Below are positions 11,056 to 21,570 of a stretch of DNA of 64,000 bases, piece after piece. Every line of letters begins with the position of its first letter. Position 1 is the stretch's first letter. The notes beneath the pieces were generated by a model. The model had not been told where the DNA came from. It made no database searches and saw only the letters and a list, made by a program, of their open reading frames with translations. The translations under genes and the position numbers were made by a program. The DNA is from Malurus cyaneus samueli (lineage: Eukaryota; Chordata; Aves; Passeriformes; Maluridae). Where the stretch lies: NCBI GenBank assembly GCA_009741485.1, contig CM019230.1, positions 11,100,999 through 11,164,998 on the forward strand, written 5' to 3'.

Positions 11056-11145
11056 CAATAAGGAAAATGTTTGGTAGCCAGAGAGCAATAAGGAAAATGT
11101 TTGGTAGCCAGAGAGCAATAAGGAAAATGTTTGGTAGCCAGAGAG
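11056..11145. repeat. Three perfect 30-bp direct repeats
   Basis: Three consecutive copies of a unit starting caataaggaaaatgtttgg and ending gccagagag. In macrosatellite unit 1 (about 8130-8226) the same block is degenerate and of different length. Confidence 0.9.
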
Positions 11146-12074
11146 CTGCTGAGTTAAACTGCTGAGTGAAACCATCCTTCAAAGCTCATTTCTGAGCAGG
11201 GCTGAGCTTTGTGCGTGGCCAGAGCTGAGCTCACAATTCCTGGATTGCTCTGTGGAAACACAGCCCTTCCACATTTTCCTGAGGTGCTCCACTCTTACCT
11301 CTGCTCTGTCATCACACTGCTGTTGTTTGAGATGTAAGTTTTATTCCAAAGTAGAAGTAGCTAGTATTAATTTCAGATCAGCTCAGATGCAGGAGTGCAC
11401 AGTCTATAAAAGGCACGGCCTCATCTTCATTTTAAAGCAGGGAACTAAAAATAGAGCCAGTTCAAATATAGGTGATGAGAACAACCCCAGGTTCCTGCGA
11501 GGAGGCAGAATAGGAATGAAGGCTTCAGGAGGGCCTGGTGAAGGGTCTGTGCTGGAGGAAGCTGAGGGGGAAAGTTTGTGAGGCAGATTTGGGCCAGAGA
11601 GGTGAGGTGAGGTGGTTTGGTGAGTGCTGCTCCCCCTGTCTGTGTGCAAGGCAGGGACTGAGCAATGCTGGGTTCTGAAGGGAGACACTCGTCACCTATG
11701 GGTGTCACTGTCACAGGGCGCTCTGGGGCCAGGGGCAGGACACAGGGCTCAGCTCCTGGTGCCTTAGTGGAGAGGGAGATGGGCAAAGTCACCGCCAGGG
11801 TCACCAGGGGAGCAGGGGAGGTCAGAGGGATGGTCAGGATGAGGGACTGCAGGACCCACCCTGAGCCCCTGCCATCCCCCCTGCCACCAGAGCAGGGCTG
11901 AATCCCCTGGGGCAGCTTGTGCTGGGCACTCACAGGCTGCCAGGAGCACCCTGAGCTCACCCCAGTGCACTGTGACCCGAGTGGGAAAGGGATCACTCGG
12001 GTGGGAAAGGGGACACTCGGACTGGGGGGAGCAGGATCTGCACAGGGAGGGGCTGGGTCACCTGAGAGTCACCC

Positions 12075-12948
12075 CCGTGTGGCCTGGGCAGGGGCACAGC
12101 TGACCCCACACGGCCTGGGCAGGGCACAGCTTGACCCCACCACTGGCCTGGGCAGGGGGCACAGCTGACCCACACTGGCCTGTGCAGGGGCCAAGCTGGA
12201 ACCGCCACACTGGCCTGGGCAGGGGCACAGCTGACCACACTGGCCTGGGCAGGGGGCACAGCTGACCCACACTGGCCTGGGCAGGGGGCACAGCTGACCC
12301 CACACTGGCCTGGGCAGGGGGCACAGCTGACCCCACACTGGCCTGGGCAGGGGCACAGCTGATCCACACTGGCCTGGGCAGGGGCACAGCTGATCCACAC
12401 GGCCTGGGCAGGGGCACAGCTGCCCACACTGCCTGGCAGGGGCACAGCGACCACACGGCCTGGGCGGCACGCTGACCACACTGGCCTGGGCAGGGGCACA
12501 GCTGACCCACACTGGCCTGGGCAGGGGGCACAGCTGATCCACACTGGCCTGGGCAGGGCACAGCTGATCCCACTGGCCTGGGCAGGGGACACAGCGACCA
12601 CACTGGCCTGGCAGGGGCACAGCTGACCCACACTGGCCTGGGCAGGGGGCACAGCTGACCCACACTGGCCTGGGCAGGGGCACAGCTGACCATCACTGGC
12701 CTGGGCAGGGGCACAGCTGACCACACTGGCCTGGCAGGGCACAGCTGACACACTGGCCTGGGCAGGGGACACAGCTGATCCACACTGGCCTGGGCAGGGG
12801 CACAGCTGATCCACACTGGCCTGGGCAGGGGACACAGCTGATCCACACTGGCCTGGGCAGGGGCACAGCTGACCTCACACTGGCCTGGGCAGGGGGCACA
12901 GCTGACCCCACACTGGCCTGGGCAGGGGGCACAGCTGACCCACACCCC
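12075..12948. repeat. ~31-bp minisatellite inside macrosatellite unit 2
   Basis: About 27-29 tandem units built from ggggcacagctgaccc, acactgg and cctgggca. The array is regular and mostly keeps the CTG triplets that read CG in the unit 1 array. It ends at a variant with cacaccccc. Confidence 0.92.
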
Positions 12949-13498
12949 CCTGCAGCTCTGTAGAGGGCACAGCTCTGATGCCCAGCCCGGTGCCCCCTCA
13001 CCCTTTCCCTCCCAGGGCTCCCTGACCTCCCTGCAGCTGGAGGGTCCCAGCTCCCCCAGCCCAGGGGTCAATCTATGGGTCCAGCCGTGGGTCCCACTGT
13101 GTCCTGGAGCTTTGGCTCCCAGGAGCTGCCAGCCCCGAGGCTGCTGGGCTGGCTCAGCCCGAGCCCCTGGTGGTCCCTGGTGGCCACGGTGGCCTGGCAC
13201 GGGGGAGTTGTTCCTCCTGCAGGCTCCAGATCATGGAGAGCTGGCTGGGAGCAGGCACAAGGAAATGAGTCCAGGCAGGGCAGGAGAGGGATGAGCAGGA
13301 GAAGGGGAAAGTGGGACCCCTCCAGAGCCACACAGACCCCGAGGAACACGAGCCCACAAATCCACCCACAGCCCCTCGAGTGCCTCACCCACACTGCTGC
13401 TGTCCTCAGATGTTTAATCCCTGTGTGGGCTCTGATCCCTGCCCATTGCCAATGGGATTTTCACGGGGAGAATGAGCGGGGCTCAGGGCATTCCAGGC

Positions 13499-13612
13499 TG
13501 CTCCATCCCATCCATCCCATCCCATCCCATCCATCCATTCCCATCCCATCCCATCCCATCCCATCCCATCCCATTCCCATTCCCATCCCATCCCATCCCA
13601 TCCATCCCATCC
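13499..13612. repeat. (CATCC)n / (CCATT)n simple repeat
   Basis: Runs of catcc with interspersed cattcc variants. The matching place in macrosatellite unit 1 (about 10555-10640) holds a mutated, lower-copy version with words such as ccatcc and cccatgcc. Confidence 0.92.
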
Positions 13613-13621
13613 CTGCCTCTG

Positions 13622-13838
13622 GGCAGGAATGGAGTGACAGGGAAGGGGGAATGGCTTCAAACTGACAGAGAGTGGGTTTGGGTGGGACACTGGGAGAAAA
13701 TCCTTCCCTGGGAGGGTGGGCAGGCCCTGGCACAGGGTGCCCAGAGCAGCTGTGGCTGCCCCTGGATCCCTGGCAGTGCCCAAGGCCAGGCTGGACATTG
13801 GGGCTGGGAGCAGCCTGGGACAGTGGGAGGTGTCCCTG
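13622..13838 (+). mobile_element. CR1: CR1 LINE 3'-region fragment
   Basis: Contains the diagnostic CR1 block from gggagggtgggcaggccctg through gtgcccagagcagctgtgg to gggacagtgggaggtgtccc. It lacks the terminal attctgtg-type tail, breaking off after gtgtccctg. No reverse transcriptase frame is left. Confidence 0.9.
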
Positions 13839-15100
13839 AGCAGCTGGGAGAGAAAGGCAAGGACAAGCCCGGAGTGTGGGGTTTGCCATGGATGTGTTCT
13901 GTGCAGGAGCAGGGAAGGTCTGAGCTGGGAATGCTCCAGCAGTGTCCAGTCAGAGCAGGCTCTGGGCACGCATGGGAGCTTTACAGCACGGACTGATCAT
14001 CCCCAGGGGAACATTGTCCCGGCAGTGATGCCACAAGGCGAGGAGGATGGATCTTTTCCCTCCCCTGGCACTCCCGGAGGAGGTTTGGAGCCCAGCAGGG
14101 ACTGTGTTTCTGTAATGAACCTGTTCCAGCAGCCCCGAGTGCCTGACAGGGAGCAGAATAAAGGACAATTTCCCAGAGAAGCCGGATTTATTTGTGCCTT
14201 TGTAGCTCTGTGCTGAAAGCACAAATAACAGCCCCCAAGAAGGAGCTGCCGTGGCTCGGAGTCCATCAGCTTCCAGCTGCTCAGAGCTTCCCTGAGCTGT
14301 GCCTGCTCCCATCCTCCTCCTGCAGCAATTGATTCAGATAAACAGATCAGCCCAGTGCTTTCCTCTCCTCCAAACCCTCTGATTTCCTGGCAAGGGTAGG
14401 TCCCGTGTGCCTCAAATGCCAAACCTCCAGAGCTCTGCAGAGAGTGGGGGGAAATCCTGTCAGGAAAGAGGGGTGGGCAGCCCAGAGCTGGGACTGCTCC
14501 CTGCCCCACGCCACCCTCCTTGCCCAGGTGATCCCAGCCCTTGCAAGGCTCACCACTCACACATGGGTCATGGAGATGGGCTCATCTTTGCTTAATTAGC
14601 ATTTAAAGATTGGGCTTTTGGTCTGAGTAACTTGTTTCAGTCCTTTGGGCTCGTGGGAGAAGAGCCAGTGGGTGTTTCTGCCGAGGTTCAGCTCACTCTG
14701 CGACAGGTGAGTTCCTGGCTGTAGACAGGAGCTGAGGTGAAATGCTGGAGTTTGTCAACAAGGTTTGCAGCTAAAACCGGGGCTTTGGGGGTACTTTATC
14801 ATGACAGCCCCAAAGGCACAGCCAGGAGAGGGAATTGGCCTCTCTCAGGGCATCCTCCCCACTCCAGCCACTGATGTGCCCACACTGTGAGCCCCAGGAG
14901 AGGATTCCAGCTGGGTGGAACCAAAGCCAGGCTGCTCTGAACCCACAGCAGCGCTGCAGCCTCCTCATGGATGCTGTGGTGGCCAAAATGACCAGGTTAA
15001 TGCAAGAAGGCCAAAGTTGACCAGCATGGGATGGCCATGGCCCCAGGGCAGTGCCTGTCCCCTGAGCTGGCACTGCTGGGGCACCTCCAGCCCTGGGGAC
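13839..15100. other. Unassigned DNA, 1.26 kb
   Basis: No recognised repeat family and no convincing exon. Forward and reverse frames of 140-190 codons exist but overlap each other and have no recognisable domain. Confidence 0.4.
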
Positions 15101-15104
15101 AGCT

Positions 15105-15550
15105 CTGACCAGAGACCATGGAGGGGCTGGAGGTTCCAGGGCGGGGAACGGAGCTGGGGAAGGTCTGGAGCCCCAGGAGAGGCTGAGGGAGCTGGAAAGG
15201 GGCTCAGCCTGGAGCAAAGAGGCTCCGGGGGACCTTGTGAGCTCTGCACAACTCCCTGACAAGAGGGACAGCCGGGGGTTCGGGCTCTGCTCCAGGGAAA
15301 GGGACAGGAGGAGAGGGGAACGGCCTCAGGCTGGGCCAGGGCAGGGCCAAGGGGACATCAGGAGGAATTTCTTCATGGAAAGGGTGCTCAGGCTTGGCAG
15401 GGCTGCCCAGGGAGGTTTGGAGAGCCCATCCCTGGAGGTGTCCCAGGAAGGCTGGAGTGGCACTGAGTGCTCTGGGCTGGGACAAGGTGGAAGGGCACAG
15501 GATGGACTCAGTGATTTGGGAGGCTTTTCCAGCCTCAGGATTTTGGGATT
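15105..15550 (+). mobile_element. CR1: CR1 LINE fragment, including 3' tail
   Basis: Typical CR1 order: aggctgagggagctgg, cctggagcaaagaggctc, gggacaggaggagagggg, cggcctcaggctgggcc, catcaggaggaatttcttca, then a tail with gggattctggg. It belongs to the same variant as 31833-32305 and 43423-43748. The forward frame over it is interrupted and does not encode an intact product. Confidence 0.88.
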
Positions 15551-16127
15551 CTGGGAATCTGGGGCTCTGTGCTGGCCTGCGGACAGCCCAGGGCAGAGCA
15601 GGAGGAGGGGGAGAGGGATGGGGCTGCTTCCTGATCCCGATGTGAGCTGAAGGCCACCCACTGCAGCGTCAGCACAGAATCACAGCAGAGGCACAGCCCA
15701 GCTCCAGGGCACCGCAGCACAGAAGGAGCCCCAGATCTGTCACTGGGGTCCTTCCCACACCTGTGTTACTAAAAGAGCTCCAGGCAGCACAGGCTGTGTT
15801 TGTCTCGCCTGCACTGATCTGTTGATCATTAATCACTGATTATTGATCATTGATCCATGCTCTGCTACCACCGTGTCCTGCCTGCCAGGGTCCTTGGGGT
15901 TCTCATGTGGGTCTGCACAGACAGACAGACAGACAACAGAACAGCAGCTCGGGTGCTGTGGGCAAGCTGCAGAGCTGGTGCTGGGAGCGCAGGAGAGGCT
16001 GCAGCCCCCAGAAATGGAGCCTGGGAGGGCACTGGGCGACACCGGAGGTTCTGTGTTGTATTGTTAGCAGGAGACTCCAACAGAGGGAGACAACCCCAAA
16101 ACACCTCCTGAGCCTTTCTGGACTCAA
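15551..16127. other. Unassigned DNA with small simple repeats
   Basis: Contains an (ACAG)n run at about 15915-15935 and a degenerate ttgatcattaat repeat at about 15820-15858. Nothing else is recognised. Confidence 0.5.
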
Positions 16128-16480
16128 CAGGAGCTCCTCAGCTGCAGGGAGAGCTCAGAGCCCCTTCCAGGGCCTGAAGGAGTTGCAGGAAAGTGGAGAG
16201 GATGGGACGGGAATGGAGGGACAGGCACAGGAATGGCTTTAAACTAAGAGAGGAAGTTGGATGGGATTTGGGCAGGAATTGTTCCCTGGGAGGGTGGAGG
16301 CAGGCCCTGGACAGAGGTCAGAGAAGCTGTGCTGCCCCTGGATCCTGGCAGTGCCAAGGCCAGGTGGATTTGGGGTGGGAGTGACCTGGGACAGTGGGAG
16401 GTGTCCCTGCCATGGCAGGGTGGGAATGGGTACCCTTAGCATCCCCCCAACCAAAACCACCCGGGATTCTGTGATTCCCT
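16128..16480 (+). mobile_element. CR1: CR1 LINE 3' end, left part of segment A1
   Basis: CR1 from ttccagggcctgaaggagtt to the tail gggattctgtgattc. The same tail and 3' flank recur at 27033-27345, but there the 5' flank is that of segment F. Confidence 0.92.
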
Positions 16481-17334
16481 CACTAAACCCCATAGGCCAG
16501 CAGGGCTCACTCCCCATGGGCTCCAGGGGTGCCCAATTCGCACATTTTTCCTCTCCCAGGCATTTTCCTGGGGCAGGTGGCAGCGTGGATGTGGCTGGGG
16601 GCAGACTGGGCTGAGCTGGGTGCGTTTTTCCTGTGCTTTTACACCCCCCACACCCTGGGCCAGCTCCCCAAACCCTGCAGGGCTGCTTGGGGAGCCACAC
16701 ACATGGAGTGATGACAATCTGGTGACAAACACCGCCACCAGCCAGTGGCAGCAGGGCACAGAGTAAACCCAGGCTCCTGCTTGGCACATCTGCAGACAGA
16801 ATTTAGCCCTCTGATGGGCTCCTCTGATGTCCATGAGCTGCAAATGCCAGAGGCAGCAACACCAAATAAAGGCTGGAGCAAAGAACAGATCAGCACCATG
16901 GGGAGGGTGATTCCACCCTGGCAAAGGGATGAGCACAATCTCACTTCCTAAAGAGGATGGATTCTGATATCCAATCCTGCAGGCATTATTCTGTAAGAAC
17001 AGTCTGGGCCAGGTAGCATTTTTCCTGCCTGGAGGGAGGCAAGGAGATTCCAGCTGGTTTTGGCAAGAGGCTTCAGCTTTCCAGAAGAGCCACTCACAGG
17101 CTCTCTGCCCCTTGTGCAGCTTCGAGCAAAGACAGAAAGACAGATACCAGGATAAAATGGGACAAACATGAGCGGAGTTGGAAAAACAGGGGGTTGGTGT
17201 TTTTTTTGTTGTTTTTCTTTCCTTTTTGTCACAGGAGACAGAAGCAGAAATGACGAATGCTTTCAATTTGCCAACATTTCCCACAGATATTTTTGGCCTA
17301 ATGGTGAAACAAAGCGTTGGTGGGTTTGAGTTCC
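16128..17334. repeat. Duplicated segment A, copy 1
   Basis: Matches 27033-28225 in the same orientation, with many single-base indels. Landmarks are ctcactaaaccccataggcc, ccaattcgcacatttttcct and caacaccaaataaaggctgg. Copy 1 continues directly into segment B at gagttcc|agccc. Copy 2 instead jumps into segment C at the same base. Nothing protein-like is conserved between copies; frames are disrupted by indels. Confidence 0.88.
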
Positions 17335-17510
17335 AGCCCACGGCTGCCTTTCCAAAGTGAGGAACGCTGGCAGGGGGCTGAAGGCTCGCGGGGGTTCTAC
17401 AGAAAGACTTGTCATTTTGGACCTGTCTCATCCATCCAGGAGCTGTCAACCTCTCCTTGGGCAGAGCCACCAGGTGGCACAAGCAGGGTCACTGGAAGGG
17501 CATAGTTAAT

Positions 17511-17765
17511 GTTATAATATTATTTTTTTTTATTTCATGTGATAATATTTATTTTATTTACTTCACAATATTTTTTAAATTTTTAAAATTAAAAATCTAA
17601 ATTCATATTTTATAATATTATTTACTACAATAAATATAATATGTATTAAATATTATATATAGATTAGTTTATGCTATTAGTAGTATTTTTAAATATTATA
17701 ATTATATAATTATTTTATTAATATAGTATATTTATTTATTAAGTATTACATTTATTGTATAAGGA
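17511..17765. repeat. AT-rich low-complexity tract
   Basis: Almost pure A/T for ~250 bp (words such as ataatatttattttattta), ending at ttattgtataaggacagg. It stands out in otherwise GC-rich surroundings. The second copy at 34783-35040 differs in length and internal order, as expected for a slippage-prone tract. Confidence 0.9.
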
Positions 17766-17844
17766 CAGGTGCCTTTTTAGGGAAAAAGGGTTTGAAAGAA
17801 GAATATCACATTCTTCACATGAAAGAAGAATCCTAGAGTAGGGT

Positions 17845-18020
17845 GAGTTAGAAAGGACCTTAAAACTCATCTCATTTCACCCAGGGACACCTCCACTGTC
17901 CCAGGTCACTCCAGCCCCAATGTCAGCGCTGGCTTGGGCACTGCAGGATCCAGGGACAGCCACAGCTGCTCTGGGCACCCTGTGCCAGGGCCTGCCCACC
18001 CTCCCAGCCAGGAATTCCTT
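17845..18020 (-). mobile_element. CR1: CR1 LINE 3' end
   Basis: Reverse-complement CR1 block: gaaaggaccttaaaactcat, cccactgtcccagg-like words, cacagctgctctgggcaccc. The second copy lies at 35121-35300. Confidence 0.88.
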
Positions 18021-18224
18021 CCTGTGTCTTTTGAAATACTTTTAAGAGGAAAAATGCAGCGTTTCCTTCTCTTTTGAATAATCTGGAAGGAGGTGAATGG
18101 AGGAGCTGGGACGTGCCAGGACTTCCCTCAGCCCCATTCCAGGAGCTGCTGTTTCCCCGAATGGATAAACCCTGCTGGGATGTCTGTAGAAATGTCTTGT
18201 GCAGAGCAAAGCTCTTTGATTATC

Positions 18225-18520
18225 CTGTTGCTATTTGTCAAATGCAAAGGACCGTGTAAAAAATAATTTCCAGCTTTCAGAACTCCTCTCCTTTCACTCT
18301 GCTTTTGATGTCTAAAGAGAAAATAGCCCTGTGAAGCAACTCGATTTCTTCAGAGCTATTAACAAGTCTTTCAGGGTCCCAGGGTGACATAACAGGTCTG
18401 GTCTGACTCATCCCATTTAAGAGTGTCTCCTTCCAGACAGAAATAGCTCAGCGTGCAGCCATAAAAAACATGAATCAATTAATGTCTTCTATTAACTAGA
18501 AATGCAGATAAATCTTCTCA
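18225..18520. promoter_or_regulatory. Candidate conserved non-coding block in segment B
   Basis: A non-repetitive AT-moderate stretch with homeodomain-like words (atgaatcaattaatgt, tattaactagaaatgc) and gagctattaacaagtc. It is retained with few differences in the second copy (about 35510-35810), although flanking parts of B carry many indels. Functional constraint is only one explanation; local consensus quality is another. Confidence 0.22.
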
Positions 18521-19369
18521 GTGGTGGGAATGCAAATTCCTGGCTCCCGTTCCTTCTCCCTCCCCGTGCTCTTTGTATTTGGCTCCTTCCTTAATTGATC
18601 TTTTCTGGATGCTGGCTCCAGGTCCACGTGGTTATTTTTGCAGCTGGTCTCGGGCGCTCTGGGTTGCAGGATCCTGGAGATCCAAGAGATCTTTGTGCTG
18701 CTGGGGGAATAAGGGATCTAAAAATGACCTGGGCCAGGGAGCACCGAGCTCACGAGGAGCGTGGGGTGGGCGAGGGAGGCAGAGGAAAGGGTTTGGATTG
18801 GGGAATGTGGGGTGCAGGGGGGCTCAGTGGAATGCAGCTGATCCAGGTTGGGCAGAGCTGGGCTGGGCTGGGAAGCAGAGGGAAGGTTTCCCATGGAAGT
18901 GGGGATGTGGAGGTGTGGGATTGAGGGGCTGTAGGGTGCAGGGCTGTGGAGAGCAGGGAAGCTCAGTGGAACGCAGCCAATCCAGGCAGGACAGGGCTGT
19001 TCCCTAGAAAACCTTGGCTCCCAGGGTTCAGGCTCCAGCCTTTCCCAGTTCTAAGGATCAAAAGGAGGGGAAAGGGTTTTGTTCCTGTTCCCCTGTGCCA
19101 GCACACAGAGTTCCTGCAGCTTGGGAGTCCTGGCACCACTGTCCCCATCACAGCACCTCATCCCCCTGCAGCTCCAGAGCTGTCCCTGTGTCACCTGTGC
19201 CTGATCTCTGGGACCCTGGGAGCACTGGGACTGAGTTTGGTTTGGGAATGTTTTGGAAATGTTTCAGCTGTGTGGGGTTTTTGGTTTAGGATGCATCTTC
19301 TAATATTTAAAGGCCTGAAAACATGGGGGAGGATCCATAATGGTCTGAAGGACCACTGTGCTGGAAGAG

Positions 19370-19563
19370 GGCAGGGTTAGATTGAATTTTAGGAAGAAAT
19401 CCTTTAAGAGTGGTGAGCCCCTGGCACAGGGTGCCCAAGGCCAGGTTGGACAGGGCTTGGAGCACCCCGGGACACTGGAAGGTGTCCCTGCCCATGGCAG
19501 GGGTGGGATGGGATTTAAGGTCCCTCCCTGCCCAAACCATTCTATCATTCTGTGATCCTGTGT
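19370..19563 (+). mobile_element. CR1: CR1 LINE 3' end with tail
   Basis: Contains cctggcacagggtgcccaag, aggccaggttggacaggg, gtgtccctgcccatggcagg and a tail with ctatcattctgtgatcc. Second copy at 36875-37062. Confidence 0.9.
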
Positions 19564-19670
19564 TTCCATTATTTTATTTCCACTGCACCTTCCCCTGTAG
19601 TGGTCAAACATGACCAGCAAGCATCACCCAAGGGGTTTCAGCATCTCCTTTTGCCAAGATGGGTCCAGCC

Positions 19671-20928
19671 TCTGGCCATCCACAGGGAGAAGGCTCAGTC
19701 CCAAAACCTGCCTGCTGCTATTTTTAAAAGGCAAAAATCCACCTTCTTCCCATGCTCTCTGCGTAAAATAGGTCCCTGAGTCAGAATGACACTGAGAAGG
19801 AGGCAGGAAGGCTTTAAATAATAGGATTCATTTAGCTACAGCACCTAATCACCCCTGAGAATGAAAGATTAGGTAAAACAAAAGAGTTCTTATGCAGGAA
19901 AGTAAAAAGGGAATCAATCTGAGTGTGCTGGATCCCTCACACAGAGGGTGCAGGGAGTTTGGGTTTCATGCTGTGCTCACCTGAAAGGCTCCAGCAGCTC
20001 CCGGGGTGCAAACAGAGCCACAGAAATTTAGGAATTCCTGCCCTGTTGCTTCCTCTGGAGCTGCTTTCCAAGGAGGAACCCAGAGGGAGTAGCAGAGGAA
20101 GCTCAGTCCAGGTTCACATCTGGAATAAAATGGTGCAATCCAGAACGGGTGGCTCAGTGGAAGGATGTTAAATCAGGTGCAAACAGCCTCCACTGAACAG
20201 TGCACATGGAGAGCTGAAGTGGAAGTTTGAGGCAGAAGAATATTTAGAAAAAAATCATTTTACTCCTTAAAAAAATACCTGAACCAGCTGTGCACTAAAG
20301 TGTAATATTAGTCCAGGAAATTGGTTTTAATTAAAAACAAAACTCAAACCTGGTCACTGCTAACAAGCTTTAAAAGGATTTTTGCTCTCATCTGTTCTTT
20401 CAAACTTGAGTTTTAGCCTAGTACACTTCTAAATTATGAATATTAATTATTTCAGACTTCATTTAGTGCCTGACCATGCTAAAGATGTGACTGGAGCCTC
20501 TGATCTGTGCTGACACTCAGTGCAAACCTCAGATTTACTCTGTTTTTCTCAGGTGTATGAACCTTTAGGACAGGGTGATGCTGCATAACCGAGAGGCAAT
20601 AGGGAGAAAGTTTATGCAAAGAAAATTTGTACAAAAAGCTGGCATCAAATTCCCCTTTTGGGGCCTGGAGTTTTCTTAGAGTTTGATTGCCCTGTTATGG
20701 GGCAGCCATGGAGAAATAGGGATCCCTAAGGCAGTATTCAAAGTAATTGCTTTTACTGTCATCACCATGATTATTATCATTATCAGCATGATTATCAACA
20801 AGATAAGGAGAATGTCTCTGGGGGTGCAGGCAGGTGGTGAGACCTTGGTGGAGAAAGTGGAATTTGGTTCACTCAGACTGTTCCTAGGGGAAGGGACAAT
20901 TCCCAGCTCTGCTAGTGCTCAGTCAGGG
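19671..20928. other. Unassigned DNA, 1.26 kb
   Basis: Moderately AT-rich; no recognised repeat, RNA or exon. Confidence 0.45.
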
Positions 20929-21570
20929 GATCTGTGCCTGGATCAGGGATTAATCAGTGCCTGGATCAGTGCCTGGATCAGTGCCTGATCAGTGCCTGGA
21001 TCAGGGATCAGTGCCTGGATCAGGGCCTGGATCAGGAATCAGTGCCTGGATCTGGGATCAGTGTCTGGATCAGGGATTAATCAGTGCCTGGATCAGTGCC
21101 TGGATCAGGAATCAGTGCCTGGATCTGTGCCTGGATCTGGGATCAGTGTCTGGATCAGGGATTAATCAGTGCCTGGATCAGTGCCTGGATCAGGAATCAG
21201 TGCCTGGATCAGTGCCTGGATCAGGGATCTGTGCCTGGATCAGTGCCTGGATCAGGGATCTGTGCCTGGATCAGTGCCTGTATCAGGGCCTGGATCAGGA
21301 ATCAGTGCCTGTATCAGGGCCTGGATCAGGAATCAGTGCCTGGAAAGGGCCTGGATCAGGAATCAGTGGCCTGGATCAGGGATAAGTGTGATCAGTGCCT
21401 GGATCGAGGATCAGTGCTGGATTCTGGGTCAGTGTCTGGATCAGGGATTAATCAGTGCCTGGATCAGGGCCTGGATCAGGAATCAGTGCCTGGATCTGGG
21501 ATCGATCAGTGCCTGTATCATGGATCAGTCAATGCCTGGGTCAGGGATCAGTGCCTGGATGAGGGATCAG
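20929..21570. repeat. Minisatellite built on a ~12-bp ATCAGTGCCTGG core, with higher-order units
   Basis: Roughly 50 core-sized units: gatcagtgcctg alternates with gatcagggatc, gatctgtgcctg and aggaatcagtgcc variants. Larger blocks starting gggattaatcagtgcctgg recur at about 20945, 21073, 21157 and 21443, indicating higher-order duplication. Forward frames of 142-236 codons run through it and translate as Cys-Leu-Asp-Gln and Ser-Ala-Trp-Ile periodic peptides; I regard these as repeat artefacts. Confidence 0.93.

Larger units (their letters stand above)
10903..13687. repeat. Macrosatellite unit 2 (~2.79 kb)
   Basis: Second tandem copy of the 7962-10733 unit, with cleaner consensus. From left to right it contains three 30-bp repeats, a stretch with tataaaaggc at about 11405, a GC-rich middle, the ~31-bp minisatellite, the cccattgccaatgggattt block, a CATCC array and the beginning of a CR1. 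No protein-like frame is present; the long reverse frames are minisatellite translations. Confidence 0.85.
17335..19670. repeat. Duplicated segment B, copy 1
   Basis: Matches 34578-37200 in the same orientation. It includes an AT-rich tract, a reverse CR1, a conserved-looking block at 18225-18520, a low-copy ~120-bp tandem at 18800-18990 and a forward CR1. The two copies share most landmarks but differ by many indels, so one or both consensus sequences may be poorly polished. Confidence 0.88.

Noticed and set aside
9280..12948. Arrays resembling CRISPR repeats
   Set aside because: There are no spacers between units, units are degenerate and contiguous, there are no cas genes, and the DNA is avian.
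12058..13200. 380-codon reverse frame
   Set aside because: Same minisatellite in macrosatellite unit 2; periodic peptide with no domain.
7962..13687. Macrosatellite units as LTRs of an endogenous retrovirus
   Set aside because: A TATA-like box is present in one unit, but there are no TG...CA ends, primer-binding site, polypurine tract at the right place or gag/pol/env-like frames, and the two units are directly adjacent.
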